Positions 1 to 8,217 of a stretch of 64,000 nt of DNA are shown here, one piece after another; the first letter of the stretch is position 1; each line of letters opens with the position of its first letter. A program made the position numbers and the translations under genes. This DNA is from Verrucomicrobiota bacterium. Its GTDB lineage: Bacteria; Verrucomicrobiota; Verrucomicrobiia; Limisphaerales; UBA9464. Location: positions 1 through 64,000 of the forward strand of contig JAFLEF010000032.1 in assembly GCA_017309115.1 (NCBI GenBank). The letters run 5' to 3'. The notes under the pieces are model-generated. The model was not told the origin of the DNA, made no database searches, and saw nothing but the letters and a program-made list of their open reading frames with translations.

Positions 1-126
1 AGCTCGAGCCGAGCGCTCCAGTCCCGCCACCTGCGGGTGACTCACCAACTGGAGAGCCGGATGCGGGAGATCCGCACGTCCGGTTCGGAGGGAGGGGTGG
101 GGTCAATCCCCCATCCCTACCTCTAT
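1..126 (+). mobile_element. Group II intron, 3' end (domains V and VI), partial
   Basis: Bases 54-86 fold as a group II intron domain V. The lower helix pairs 54-61 with 79-86 and contains the catalytic AGC triad (55-57) with its usual G-U pair. A two-base bulge (C77 G78) follows, and the upper helix 62-67/71-76 is capped by a GAGA-type loop. Bases 90-118 form a G-rich/C-rich hairpin that fits domain VI. A119 lies about 8 bases from the likely 3' end and would be the branch-point adenosine. The intron would end at or near base 126, with the AY end (AT) typical of this class. Domains I-IV and any reverse transcriptase lie outside the window. The exact boundary and the class are inferred. Confidence 0.75.
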
Positions 127-1568
127 CGCTTACCGTTTACCGCTTCCGCGGCTTGTCGCACCAGGTCGGGAAAGCGGCAGGCGCTGCAGAGCGGGCCGGC
201 AGGTTCGCAGAAGTCCCGCAGGATTTGCAGCAGCCCTTGCTGGGCGGCAGCGGTGCGGGGGATTCGCTGGTGGGAGCCAGCCAGGAGTCGGGTCCGGGCC
301 TGACGCAGGAGGGCGTTGTCTTGTCCCGCCGGCCAATGGAAGAAACGCTCGTCCACCCGGGCGAGCAGACCCCTGTCGTTGCCGCAGTCCGCCCGGGCTC
401 GGAGCCAGGGCAGGATCACGTTGACCGCCAGATCGGTACTGCGGGCGGGTCCAAGGAGCGGCAGATCCTCCGGACGACGGGCGGATCGGAGCGTCCAATG
501 ATGAGCCCAGAAATCGTCGGCCGGACCATCGGGTTGCAGGACGTCCAGCAGGGTGCTGGCTGGGCCGCAGCGGGAATCGGGTTCGTCGGTTAGCCAGGCG
601 AGCAAGCGAGCGGGCAGGGTTCCGGCGGCGCGCCAGCGGGCGGCCAAGGCCAGTCGACGCTGGGGATGATTGGCGGGACGGATTCCTCCCAGGCGCCAAA
701 CCGTTCCTGGGAGAATCTGGTCGGTCCATCGTTCCTGTTCCCGCCACCAGTGGTCCCAGAGCTGTTGTACTTGGGCAATGGCTCCCGGGTGGCGGGGTGG
801 ATTCACCGGAAGTAGCCCGGACAATCCCAGTAAACGAGCTTCCCAGCCGAGCGGGTCGGGATCCGTCACCTCGGACACCACTTCGGCCAAACGCCGGAGC
901 GGCCAGCCGTTGTGCTTGTAGCCCAGTGCGGTGAACAAGCCTTCCCACAGGGCTTGATCCCAGCCGACATGCCGAGCGCGAATGGCGAACTCCCGGGCTT
1001 TGCGATGGAGTCGGTCGGTGGCGGCTTGAATCAGAAACTCCGCCACGACGGAATCAGGAACATCCTGAAGCGGAGCACAGCACCGTCCCAATAGTCCCGG
1101 TGGAAGTCGGCTGACCGCCTCGAACTCCAGCCAGGGCACCAATTCGGCCAACGGCGCATCCAAGTAGGGCTGAAGCGCCAGAATCGGCCGCTCAGCCCCC
1201 GGTACGGTCGGCGCCCAGATGATATGGAGTATCACCTGGGCGTAGGCGGGATTACCGGCGTGATGGTGGCTGGTCCAACCGGTCAACTCCCGGTCCAGTT
1301 CGATATCCCCGGTGACCGGCGGATCGTCCTCCCACTGGAGGACGGCTTGGCGAAAGTCGGGTCCGGGCTCCCGGTTCCAATAGCCGGGGTGGAGCACCTT
1401 CAAAGTGCGGCCCTGAACGCTGCGCAGCAGATCCCTTCGAAGCCGTTGATGACGCCAGATCTGTTGCATCCAACGTTCCGGGGGCGGGTCTTCGCTTTCG
1501 TTAATGGGAAGAAATTCCCGGACGGAGGCGCGACCTCGAACGTAGAACTCAGCGGGAAGACCAGCCAT
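123..1568 (-). CDS. DUF2851 family protein
   Basis: This 481-residue protein matches the DUF2851 family, whose function is unknown. A typical conserved stretch lies near residues 55-105 (VLHPGYWNREPGPDFR, then GDIELDRELTGWTSHHH and a NPAY/VILHIIW block). The C-terminus has a small cysteine cluster (C-x5-C-x2-C), which suggests a metal site or structural fold. The start at 1568 was chosen because it begins directly before the conserved part; an in-frame ATG at 1604 would add 12 residues. The TAG stop (123-125) falls inside the last bases of the group II intron on the other strand, so the natural C-terminus may have been changed. It is divergent from the protease gene on its right. Confidence 0.8.
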   Translation of the reverse strand: MAGLPAEFYVRGRASVREFLPINESEDPPPERWMQQIWRHQRLRRDLLRSVQGRTLKVLHPGYWNREPGPDFRQAVLQWEDDPPVTGDIELDRELTGWTSHHHAGNPAYAQVILHIIWAPTVPGAERPILALQPYLDAPLAELVPWLEFEAVSRLPPGLLGRCCAPLQDVPDSVVAEFLIQAATDRLHRKAREFAIRARHVGWDQALWEGLFTALGYKHNGWPLRRLAEVVSEVTDPDPLGWEARLLGLSGLLPVNPPRHPGAIAQVQQLWDHWWREQERWTDQILPGTVWRLGGIRPANHPQRRLALAARWRAAGTLPARLLAWLTDEPDSRCGPASTLLDVLQPDGPADDFWAHHWTLRSARRPEDLPLLGPARSTDLAVNVILPWLRARADCGNDRGLLARVDERFFHWPAGQDNALLRQARTRLLAGSHQRIPRTAAAQQGLLQILRDFCEPAGPLCSACRFPDLVRQAAEAVNGKR

Positions 1569-1763
1569 GGAGGCTTCATTCTGCACAGACGGCGGAGGAG
1601 GCAAGGTTGGGAGGCACCCTAGATTTAGGGATCCGGACCTTGGGCTAAGGTCGCTCCTAGCCTCTTGCCGACGGCCACATTTTTGCGCAACTGCCCGGCC
1701 AGTTTTGGGTTGTATCCGCGTGAACGATCCGGGGGCGTTTGGCGTCTACGGCGTTTTGCAGGC

Positions 1764-3122
1764 ATGAATCGTCGATTTCTACAGTTGGTTTTGGGGGGCT
1801 TATTGTTGGTCCTGGTGGACGCGGGAACTGCCCGGGGACAATCCGAAACCCCGGAAATTCCCGTCGACCCCCGGCGGGACGCCACGGTGGTGGCCGTCGA
1901 GCGGGTCATGCCCAGCGTGGTCAATATCGCGACCCGGACCTGGGTCGAACGGGAACATCCCTACGAACGTCTCTGGCGCCAGTACTACGGATATCAGCGC
2001 CAACCGGAAGCCACCTACAGCCGGGGATCAGGCGTGGTGGTGAACGAAGACGGCTACGTGCTCACCAACACTCACGTGGTTTCGGATGCCGATGACATCT
2101 GGGTGAAATTCCCGGACGAAGAAGAACCCATTCCGGCGGAACGGGTGGTGCTCTCGAAGGGCAAGGACGTTGCGGTTCTTAAGCTTAAACCCAAGACTCC
2201 CAGGAAGTTTCGTCCGGTGGTCTTTGCCCGGGATGACGATCTGTTGCTGGGGGAGACGGTCATCGCTCTGGGGAATCCCTTCAATCTGGGCGCATCCATT
2301 TCCCGGGGCATTCTGAGTTCCAAAAGCCGTCGTCCGCCAGCGGAACTGGGGGAAGGGGCGTCGTTGGACATTGCCGACTGGTTGCAGACCGATGCCTCGA
2401 TCAATCCGGGCAATTCGGGGGGACCCTTGATCAATCTGCGGGGCGAACTGATTGGCCTAAATGTGGCGGTTTTGAGCCCTTCGTTCAGTCAGGGAATTGG
2501 ATTTGCCATCCCGGTGAAGCAGATCAACGCGGCTTTGGCTGAAACGCTGAGCGGGGTTTCGGTCGGGGGATTCTGGTTTGGCGCCCAGTTGAGCGGCATT
2601 CACGTGCCGCTGATCGTGCAGTCGGTGCAACCCAACAGTCCGGCGGCGCAAGGGGGATTGCGTCGGGGGGATGCCCTCCTGCAACTGGACGGCAAACCCA
2701 TGAACAGCCTGATCGAGTTCAATCGAGAACTGCTGGAAGCCAAGGATGACCGCGACGTGACCCTGAAGGTGGCCCGGAATGGAGAGGTGAAGAACTTGCG
2801 GCTGCGTTTGATGGACGAACGGGTGTTTTTCAACAACGACGTGCTTTGGAAGCGGCTTGGATTGCGGGTCCGGCCGGCCAATCCGGGGGGCTTTTTAGTG
2901 GATTCCGTGGAGCGCGGCGGGCCGGCGGCGAAGGCCGACGTACGGGTGGGAATGCTCATTTCGGCAGCGGACGGGGAACGGACCGATTCCCTGGTCCAAT
3001 TGGCCCGCAAAGCCTTCACGAAGTCCGTGGGCGAGATTCTGAAGCTGAATCTGGTCTGGGGCGAACGGCGGGGTCTGGTCGTTTACCGGTCGGAGGCCGA
3101 GGTGGAGCTCAAAGTTCGTTGA
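1764..3122 (+). CDS. HtrA/DegP-type periplasmic serine protease with two PDZ domains
   Basis: The 452-residue protein is an exported trypsin-like protease/chaperone of the DegP/DegQ group, which degrades misfolded envelope proteins. The start at 1764 places a signal peptide (MNRRFLQLVLGGLLLVLVDA) at the N-terminus; an upstream ATG at 1665 would bury it. The catalytic triad is visible: His near residue 104 (TNTHV), Asp near 135 (GKDVAVLK) and Ser near 218 (NPGNSGGPL). Two PDZ domains follow, at about 255-340 (with PNSPAAQGGLRRGD) and 355-450. The order trypsin-PDZ-PDZ and the length are normal for the family. It lies just upstream of the ABC operon but is separated from it by about 80 bases, so co-transcription is uncertain. 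Confidence 0.92.
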   Translation: MNRRFLQLVLGGLLLVLVDAGTARGQSETPEIPVDPRRDATVVAVERVMPSVVNIATRTWVEREHPYERLWRQYYGYQRQPEATYSRGSGVVVNEDGYVLTNTHVVSDADDIWVKFPDEEEPIPAERVVLSKGKDVAVLKLKPKTPRKFRPVVFARDDDLLLGETVIALGNPFNLGASISRGILSSKSRRPPAELGEGASLDIADWLQTDASINPGNSGGPLINLRGELIGLNVAVLSPSFSQGIGFAIPVKQINAALAETLSGVSVGGFWFGAQLSGIHVPLIVQSVQPNSPAAQGGLRRGDALLQLDGKPMNSLIEFNRELLEAKDDRDVTLKVARNGEVKNLRLRLMDERVFFNNDVLWKRLGLRVRPANPGGFLVDSVERGGPAAKADVRVGMLISAADGERTDSLVQLARKAFTKSVGEILKLNLVWGERRGLVVYRSEAEVELKVR

Positions 3123-3200
3123 AGAACCTTGGTGGACTTTCCCCTTTGGAGCGGAAGGGGTGCCACGTAGTGTCGCCGTCACCCAATGGACGCTGCGCCC

Positions 3201-4145
3201 ATGATTGAGGTGAGGGATCTCACCAAGCGCTACCCCGGTCGAACCGCGGTGAACGGCATTTCGTTCACCGTCGGTCGCGGGGAAATTGTGGGCTTTCTGG
3301 GACCCAATGGCGCGGGTAAGTCCACCACGATGCGAATCCTCGCCGCCTTCATGCCGGGGACGAGCGGTACGGCCCGGGTGGCGGGGTTTGATGTGTTTCA
3401 TCAGCCGGATGAGGTCCGCCAACGCATCGGCTACATGCCGGAAAACAACCCGATCCATCTGGACATGCGGGTGCGGGAATTCCTGAAGTTTCGGGCGCGG
3501 CTGAAGCGGTTGGGCTGGCGCCGCAGCCGGGAACGGGTGGACACCGTTCTCCAACAGTGTGGCTTGGTGGATGTCCAGAAGCGGATCATCGGGCAGTTGT
3601 CCAAGGGTTACCGTCAACGGGTCGGCTTGGCCGATGCCCTCGTACATGAACCCGATCTGATCATTCTCGATGAACCGACGATCGGTCTCGATCCGCACCA
3701 AATCCGGGCGGTGCGCGCGCTGATCAAGGATTTGGGTCGGAAGCACACCGTCCTGCTGTCCACCCACATTCTGAGCGAGGTGGAGATGACCTGCTCCCGG
3801 GTGCTGATTCTCAATCGGGGGGAAATTCTGGCGGCCGACACCACGGCTAATTTGGAGAAGCGCCTCAGTCTGGACGGTCAGGTCGTGGCCGAAATTGCCG
3901 CGCCCGCAGCGGCGTTGCAGGACGCGTTCCGGGATCTGCCGGAAGTGGAGCGGCTGGATATCAGCCCGGTGGAAGGCGAATACCACCGCGTGGCGCTGAC
4001 GCCGCAGGCGGGGGTCGATCTCCGGTCCCTGGTGTTTGACGTGGCGCAGGAACATCAGTGGCGCCTGCGCGAGCTGACTCGGAGCCGACACACCCTGGAG
4101 GACATCTTTGTGCACCTGACCCGCGGCAAGAAGGAGGAACCATGA
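3201..4145 (+). CDS. ABC transporter ATP-binding protein, GldA-like
   Basis: This is the ATPase of an ABC-2 type exporter. It has a Walker A motif (GPNGAGKST), the signature LSKGYRQRVGLA, Walker B (LIILDEPTIGLD) and a switch His (STHIL), all intact. The C-terminal 80 residues form the accessory domain seen in the GldA/NosF/CcmA group. I chose ATG 3201 because MIEVRDLTKRY is the canonical family start; ATG 3186 would add five residues. The stop overlaps the ATG of the permease gene (ATGA at 4142), which indicates translational coupling. Permease, GldG-like protein and DUF4340 protein follow in the same direction. In Bacteroidetes GldA works with GldF and GldG in gliding, but gliding cannot be inferred here. 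Confidence 0.9.
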   Translation: MIEVRDLTKRYPGRTAVNGISFTVGRGEIVGFLGPNGAGKSTTMRILAAFMPGTSGTARVAGFDVFHQPDEVRQRIGYMPENNPIHLDMRVREFLKFRARLKRLGWRRSRERVDTVLQQCGLVDVQKRIIGQLSKGYRQRVGLADALVHEPDLIILDEPTIGLDPHQIRAVRALIKDLGRKHTVLLSTHILSEVEMTCSRVLILNRGEILAADTTANLEKRLSLDGQVVAEIAAPAAALQDAFRDLPEVERLDISPVEGEYHRVALTPQAGVDLRSLVFDVAQEHQWRLRELTRSRHTLEDIFVHLTRGKKEEP

Positions 4146-4894
4146 GGGTGTTTATGGCGCTGGTTCGGCGCGAACTCGGGAGTGCCTTTCAATCGTTGGT
4201 GGGCTGGGTGGTGATGGCGGTGACCGCACTGTTGACCGGCATCTCGCTGGTGGATTTGGTCACCAAGCTGATGGATCGGCCGACGGATTCCCCGGTGACC
4301 GAACTGTTTTATCAGAGCGCGTATTTCTGGGTGATCCTCCTGGTGGTCTCGCCGGTGATCACCATGCGGACCTTCGCCGCTGAGAAGTCATCCGGAACGT
4401 ACGAAGCGCTGATGACGACTCCGGTCGGGGATTGGCAGGTCGTCTTGGCGAAGTTCACGGGTTCGCTGTTGTTCTTCGGACTGACCTGGCTGCCGTTGCT
4501 GGCGGTGCTGGTGGTGTTGCGTCGAGTCACCGGAGAGGCCGGCCTGTTGGATCCGGGCTCCACGGTGGGGGCGTTTCTGGGCGTGATGCTGATCGGCTGT
4601 GTGTACATGTCGCTGGGCTGTTTTGCCTCGGCGCTCACCCGGAGTCAGATCATTGCCGCCATGGTGGCCTTCTTGCTCGGCATTGGGCTGTGGGTCGTCA
4701 GCCTGCGTCCGCTCGCGGGCAATCCGGGCGAAGGAAAACTGGGTCGCGCCCTGGATCATTTGTCGTTGTTGCGGCACATGGACGACTTTGCCCGCGGGAT
4801 CATCGACTCGCGCCATCTGACCTTCTACCTCACCGTAACCTGGCTGTTCCTGTTTCTCACCCAACGGGTGGTGGAAAGCCGCCGTTGGAAATAG
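4142..4894 (+). CDS. ABC-2 type transporter permease, GldF-like
   Basis: The 250-residue product is an integral membrane permease with about six hydrophobic segments, starting near residues 20-40 (VGWVVMAVTALLTGISLV). It carries the motif ITMRTFAAEKSSGTYEALMTTPV, which is typical of ABC-2 permeases of the GldF/NosY type. The start at 4142 overlaps the stop of the ATPase gene by four bases. It would form the membrane channel for the ATPase encoded upstream. The substrate is unknown. The next gene begins about 20 bases downstream and encodes the GldG-like partner, so the four genes most likely form one complex. Confidence 0.88.
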   Translation: MRVFMALVRRELGSAFQSLVGWVVMAVTALLTGISLVDLVTKLMDRPTDSPVTELFYQSAYFWVILLVVSPVITMRTFAAEKSSGTYEALMTTPVGDWQVVLAKFTGSLLFFGLTWLPLLAVLVVLRRVTGEAGLLDPGSTVGAFLGVMLIGCVYMSLGCFASALTRSQIIAAMVAFLLGIGLWVVSLRPLAGNPGEGKLGRALDHLSLLRHMDDFARGIIDSRHLTFYLTVTWLFLFLTQRVVESRRWK

Positions 4895-4914
4895 TCTGCG
4901 CGCCCCGACCTTCC

Positions 4915-6438
4915 TTGAATCCCTCGCGAACCAGTTTTGAACCCGGCCGGCGTCTGCGCACGACGCTGAATGTGATCATCTCCGCTGCGGCGCTGCTGGT
5001 GATCGTCAGTCTGTTAAATTTCCTCGCAGTGACCCGGAAGGTCTGGCGCATCGACCTGTCGTCGGCCCGCTCGGAACCGCTTTCCACCCTCACCCAGCAG
5101 ATTCTCGCGGCGCAGACCAACCAGGTGAAAGTCACGGTCCTGTTCGATCCGGACAATGATCTCTATCCGCACGTGATGGCCATGCTCCGGGAGTACGCCG
5201 CCTTGTCGCCGTTCATTCAAATCCGCACCCTCGACTATCTGCGGGATCCCAGCTCGGGGATGATGGCGAGCAAGCAGTACCAGTTGGGAGCAGGCGCACG
5301 GGATCTGATCGTTTTCGAATCCGACGGTCGTCACCGGGTGGTCACGTCCGGGGAACTGTCGGTGTACAATCCAGACGACACCCGGTCGCTGATGTCGGGC
5401 GAGGAACGGGAGATCCGTCGGACGGGCTTCAGCGGTGAGTATCATTTCACGGCCGCCCTGGCGGCCTTGCAGGATGCCGCGCAAACCAAGGCGTATTACC
5501 TACTGGGCCATGGCGAACATCCGCCGGACAGCCAGGACAAAGCGGTGGGCTACTCTGCGTTCATGGAGTTGCTGAAGGGGCAGAAGAATCTGACCGTGGA
5601 GACGCTACGACTGGCGGCGGCGACCAACCAGATTCCGGCAGATGCCCAGTTGTTGATTTTGGCCGGGCCGACTTCGCCGCTGTTGCCCAACGAACTGGCC
5701 AAGATTGAGGCGTATCTTCAACGCGGCGGTCGGATGCTGGTGTTGCTGCATCCGTACGCGGTGGAGAAACCTTCGGGACTGGAGGATCTGCTGAAGCGTT
5801 GGGGCATCGTGGCGCCACCGGCCTACGCCGGGGACGAACAATTCTCGAGCTACACCAAGCTGGATGTGATCAGTAAGAACTTCGATCAGCATCCGCTGGT
5901 GACACCGCTGCGGCGGTCGGGCGGGGCGGTCTATTTTCCGTTGCCCCGGGTGGTCGCGGCGATTCCGCCAAATCAGATGCCGGCTGATGCGCCCAAGGCG
6001 GATGTCCTAGTGAAGACCAGTTCCGGCGGCTTCACGCGCTCCAATGTTCAGGGCGGCAACGCGGCGTTCGATCCGGCGGTGGACATCAAAGGAGACGAGA
6101 TCCCCCTGGCGGTGGCGGTGGAGAAGGGTGGGGTTTCCGGAGTGGCGGCGAGTCGGGGCACGACTCGGATCGTGGTGATCGGTGACTCGACCATGATGGG
6201 CAATGAGACCCTTGATAAACCCCAGGACCTCGCCGGCAATCGGGACTTTGCGAATCTCACGGTGGGCTGGCTGCTGGACCGCCCGCAGTCCCTGGCCATT
6301 GGACCGCGAAAGATCCGCGAGTATCGACTGACCCTGACCGCCCGGGAGCAGCAGGTGATGCGCTGGACCCTGCTGGTGGGATTACCGGGAACCATTCTGA
6401 TGATGGGACTGGTGGTTTGGTTTCGGCGGCGGTCGTGA
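4915..6438 (+). CDS. GldG-like ABC transporter auxiliary protein
   Basis: The protein of about 507 residues resembles GldG/ABC-type auxiliary transport proteins. An arginine-rich N-terminus is followed by a membrane helix (VIISAAALLVIVSLLNFLAV), a large extracytoplasmic domain, and a C-terminal membrane helix (WTLLVGLPGTILMMGLVVWF) ending in RRRS. The reading frame is open much further upstream over the permease gene, but that part is a shadow. No ATG is available near the homologous start. TTG at 4915 keeps the basic residues before the first helix and GTG at 4972 is the alternative, so the start is uncertain. It is encoded between the permease and the DUF4340 gene, a common arrangement for this transporter type. 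Confidence 0.8.
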   Translation: MNPSRTSFEPGRRLRTTLNVIISAAALLVIVSLLNFLAVTRKVWRIDLSSARSEPLSTLTQQILAAQTNQVKVTVLFDPDNDLYPHVMAMLREYAALSPFIQIRTLDYLRDPSSGMMASKQYQLGAGARDLIVFESDGRHRVVTSGELSVYNPDDTRSLMSGEEREIRRTGFSGEYHFTAALAALQDAAQTKAYYLLGHGEHPPDSQDKAVGYSAFMELLKGQKNLTVETLRLAAATNQIPADAQLLILAGPTSPLLPNELAKIEAYLQRGGRMLVLLHPYAVEKPSGLEDLLKRWGIVAPPAYAGDEQFSSYTKLDVISKNFDQHPLVTPLRRSGGAVYFPLPRVVAAIPPNQMPADAPKADVLVKTSSGGFTRSNVQGGNAAFDPAVDIKGDEIPLAVAVEKGGVSGVAASRGTTRIVVIGDSTMMGNETLDKPQDLAGNRDFANLTVGWLLDRPQSLAIGPRKIREYRLTLTAREQQVMRWTLLVGLPGTILMMGLVVWFRRRS

Positions 6439-6453
6439 AGGAACGGAGAACCC

Positions 6454-8217
6454 ATGAACACCCGCTCCACTTGGCTGTTGGTTCTGTTGGCGCTTGGCCT
6501 GAGCGCGTACACTTATTTTTCGGAACGGTCGGCGAGCGTAGCGGTGAGTGGACCGGACTATCGATCGTTTGATCCGGTTGCGATTCGCGCGGTGGAGTTG
6601 TTGCGGTCCAACGTGGTTATTCGCGTCGAGCGAACGACCAATGGTTGGAGCATGGCGTTGCCGGTGGCGTATGGCGCGCAGCGGACGGCGATCGAGGCCT
6701 TTCTCAAGGGTCTGGCGGATTTGAAACCCCGGCTGCTGCTTCCGGGTTCGCAGTTGGCGGGGTCGGGTGGCACCAACGAGCTGAAGGCCTTCGGACTCGA
6801 TGGCAGTGCCCTGACCGTGAAGTTGGAAACGGCGGAGGGAGCGCCGCTGATTTATCAGATTGGCGGAGCTACGCCGTTGGGGCCGCAGTTCTATTTGCGC
6901 CGGGTGGGAGCCGATGGCGTTTTCACCGCGGACGAAGCCTTCCTGGCCAACGTGCCGCCCAGTGCGGATTACTGGCGGGACCGCAGTCTCTTTGATTTGC
7001 GCGGACAAATGTATGACCGCGTGGAAGTGCGCGGATCGACGGCTTTCACCGCCGTGCGGGACACGACGAACTCGGGTTGGCGCTTGGTGAAGCCGCTGTC
7101 GGCCCGGGCGGACAGCGAGCGGATTGAAGCGTTGATCAATGCCCTGCAAACGGCGCCGGTAAGCGGGTTCGTGAGCGATTCCCCGCTCCTCAACCTGCAG
7201 CCGCTCGGACTGCAGCCGCCGCAATCGGAGTTCATTCTGGGCCAGGGAACCAATGACCTGGTGCGTCTTCAATTCGGCGGCATTCCCACGAATACCCCAG
7301 GGCATGTGTTGGTGCGGCGACTGGCCAACACGAATGTGGTGCTCACACCGATGAATTCTGGTCTCGCGCTCAAGATGCCCCTGGCCAATTTCCGCGACCG
7401 AACGTTGGTGCCTTCGCTGGAGGAAGCCACCGAAGTGCGGTTCCGGACCGGCGGAGAATCCTTTCGGGTTCAGCGCACGGGCACCAATTGGGCGGTGGTG
7501 GAGCCCCAGCGGTTCGGAGCCGATCGAATGCTGATGAATCTGGTCCTGCGTCAGATTGGTGCGTTGCCAATCGTGGAGTTCCCGACGGATGTTCCCGCCG
7601 ACCTGGCCCGCTATGGACTCGAGGTTCCGGCCCGGAGTGTGACGGTGCTCAACGGGACCAATGAACTGGTTCAGCTCGACTTCGGTTCCGTCATGGGGCT
7701 GGACAAGGTGTATGTGCGCCGGGCGGATGAACCGAGCGTGTACGCCACCATTCTGGCGGAACTGCGTCGGCTGCCAGAGGTGGCCAACCAGATTCGCGAT
7801 CTGCGGTTCAATTCTTCCAACGTGGTGGACGTCGCGGTGTTTCAGAAAGGCCGGACGCGAAATCTGACCCGGGCGGCTTCGGGTGAATGGACCGTATCGG
7901 CTGGAACTCCGGGTGGGTTGATCGATGAGGCGATTAACGAGACGCTGTATCGGCTGAGCCGGGTGGAATCGGCGCGTTACACGCCCCCCAACGCGGAGCA
8001 AATGAAGGCGTTGAAATTTGCCGAAGTGGACCACCGGGTGGAGTTGGGGTTCCGGGCCGGCGACGACTTCAAGAAGGTGGAATTTCAGTTCGGCGGGAAG
8101 AATCCGGCCAACAATCTGCTGGCGTTGGTTCGGATTGATGATGATCCGAAACCAGTGCTGATCGAATTTCCAGGAGTGTTGTACGAGGACGTGTTTCGGG
8201 ATTTCAGTGCACCGTGA
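6454..8217 (+). CDS. DUF4340 domain-containing membrane-anchored protein
   Basis: The 587-residue product has a short N-terminal membrane anchor (TWLLVLLALGLSAYTYF) followed by repeated beta-rich DUF4340-type modules. These carry recurring elements such as LLRSNVVIRVERTTNGW and FGLDGSALTVKLE/IGGATPLGPQFYLRR. The start is well placed, with a purine-rich stretch (GGAACGGAGAA) upstream. DUF4340 proteins are often encoded next to GldFG-like ABC transporters. Their role is unknown, but they probably act on the outer face of the membrane with the transporter. The stop overlaps the GTG of the next gene by four bases (GTGA at 8214). Confidence 0.85.
   Translation: MNTRSTWLLVLLALGLSAYTYFSERSASVAVSGPDYRSFDPVAIRAVELLRSNVVIRVERTTNGWSMALPVAYGAQRTAIEAFLKGLADLKPRLLLPGSQLAGSGGTNELKAFGLDGSALTVKLETAEGAPLIYQIGGATPLGPQFYLRRVGADGVFTADEAFLANVPPSADYWRDRSLFDLRGQMYDRVEVRGSTAFTAVRDTTNSGWRLVKPLSARADSERIEALINALQTAPVSGFVSDSPLLNLQPLGLQPPQSEFILGQGTNDLVRLQFGGIPTNTPGHVLVRRLANTNVVLTPMNSGLALKMPLANFRDRTLVPSLEEATEVRFRTGGESFRVQRTGTNWAVVEPQRFGADRMLMNLVLRQIGALPIVEFPTDVPADLARYGLEVPARSVTVLNGTNELVQLDFGSVMGLDKVYVRRADEPSVYATILAELRRLPEVANQIRDLRFNSSNVVDVAVFQKGRTRNLTRAASGEWTVSAGTPGGLIDEAINETLYRLSRVESARYTPPNAEQMKALKFAEVDHRVELGFRAGDDFKKVEFQFGGKNPANNLLALVRIDDDPKPVLIEFPGVLYEDVFRDFSAP

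Noticed and set aside
3138..3157. Hairpin CCCCTT...AAGGGG after the protease gene as terminator
   Set aside because: The stem is short and no T-run follows, so a Rho-independent terminator is not supported.
4432..4914. Upstream part of the GldG-like reading frame
   Set aside because: It overlaps the permease gene in another frame and has no family pattern, so the gene starts after the permease stop.
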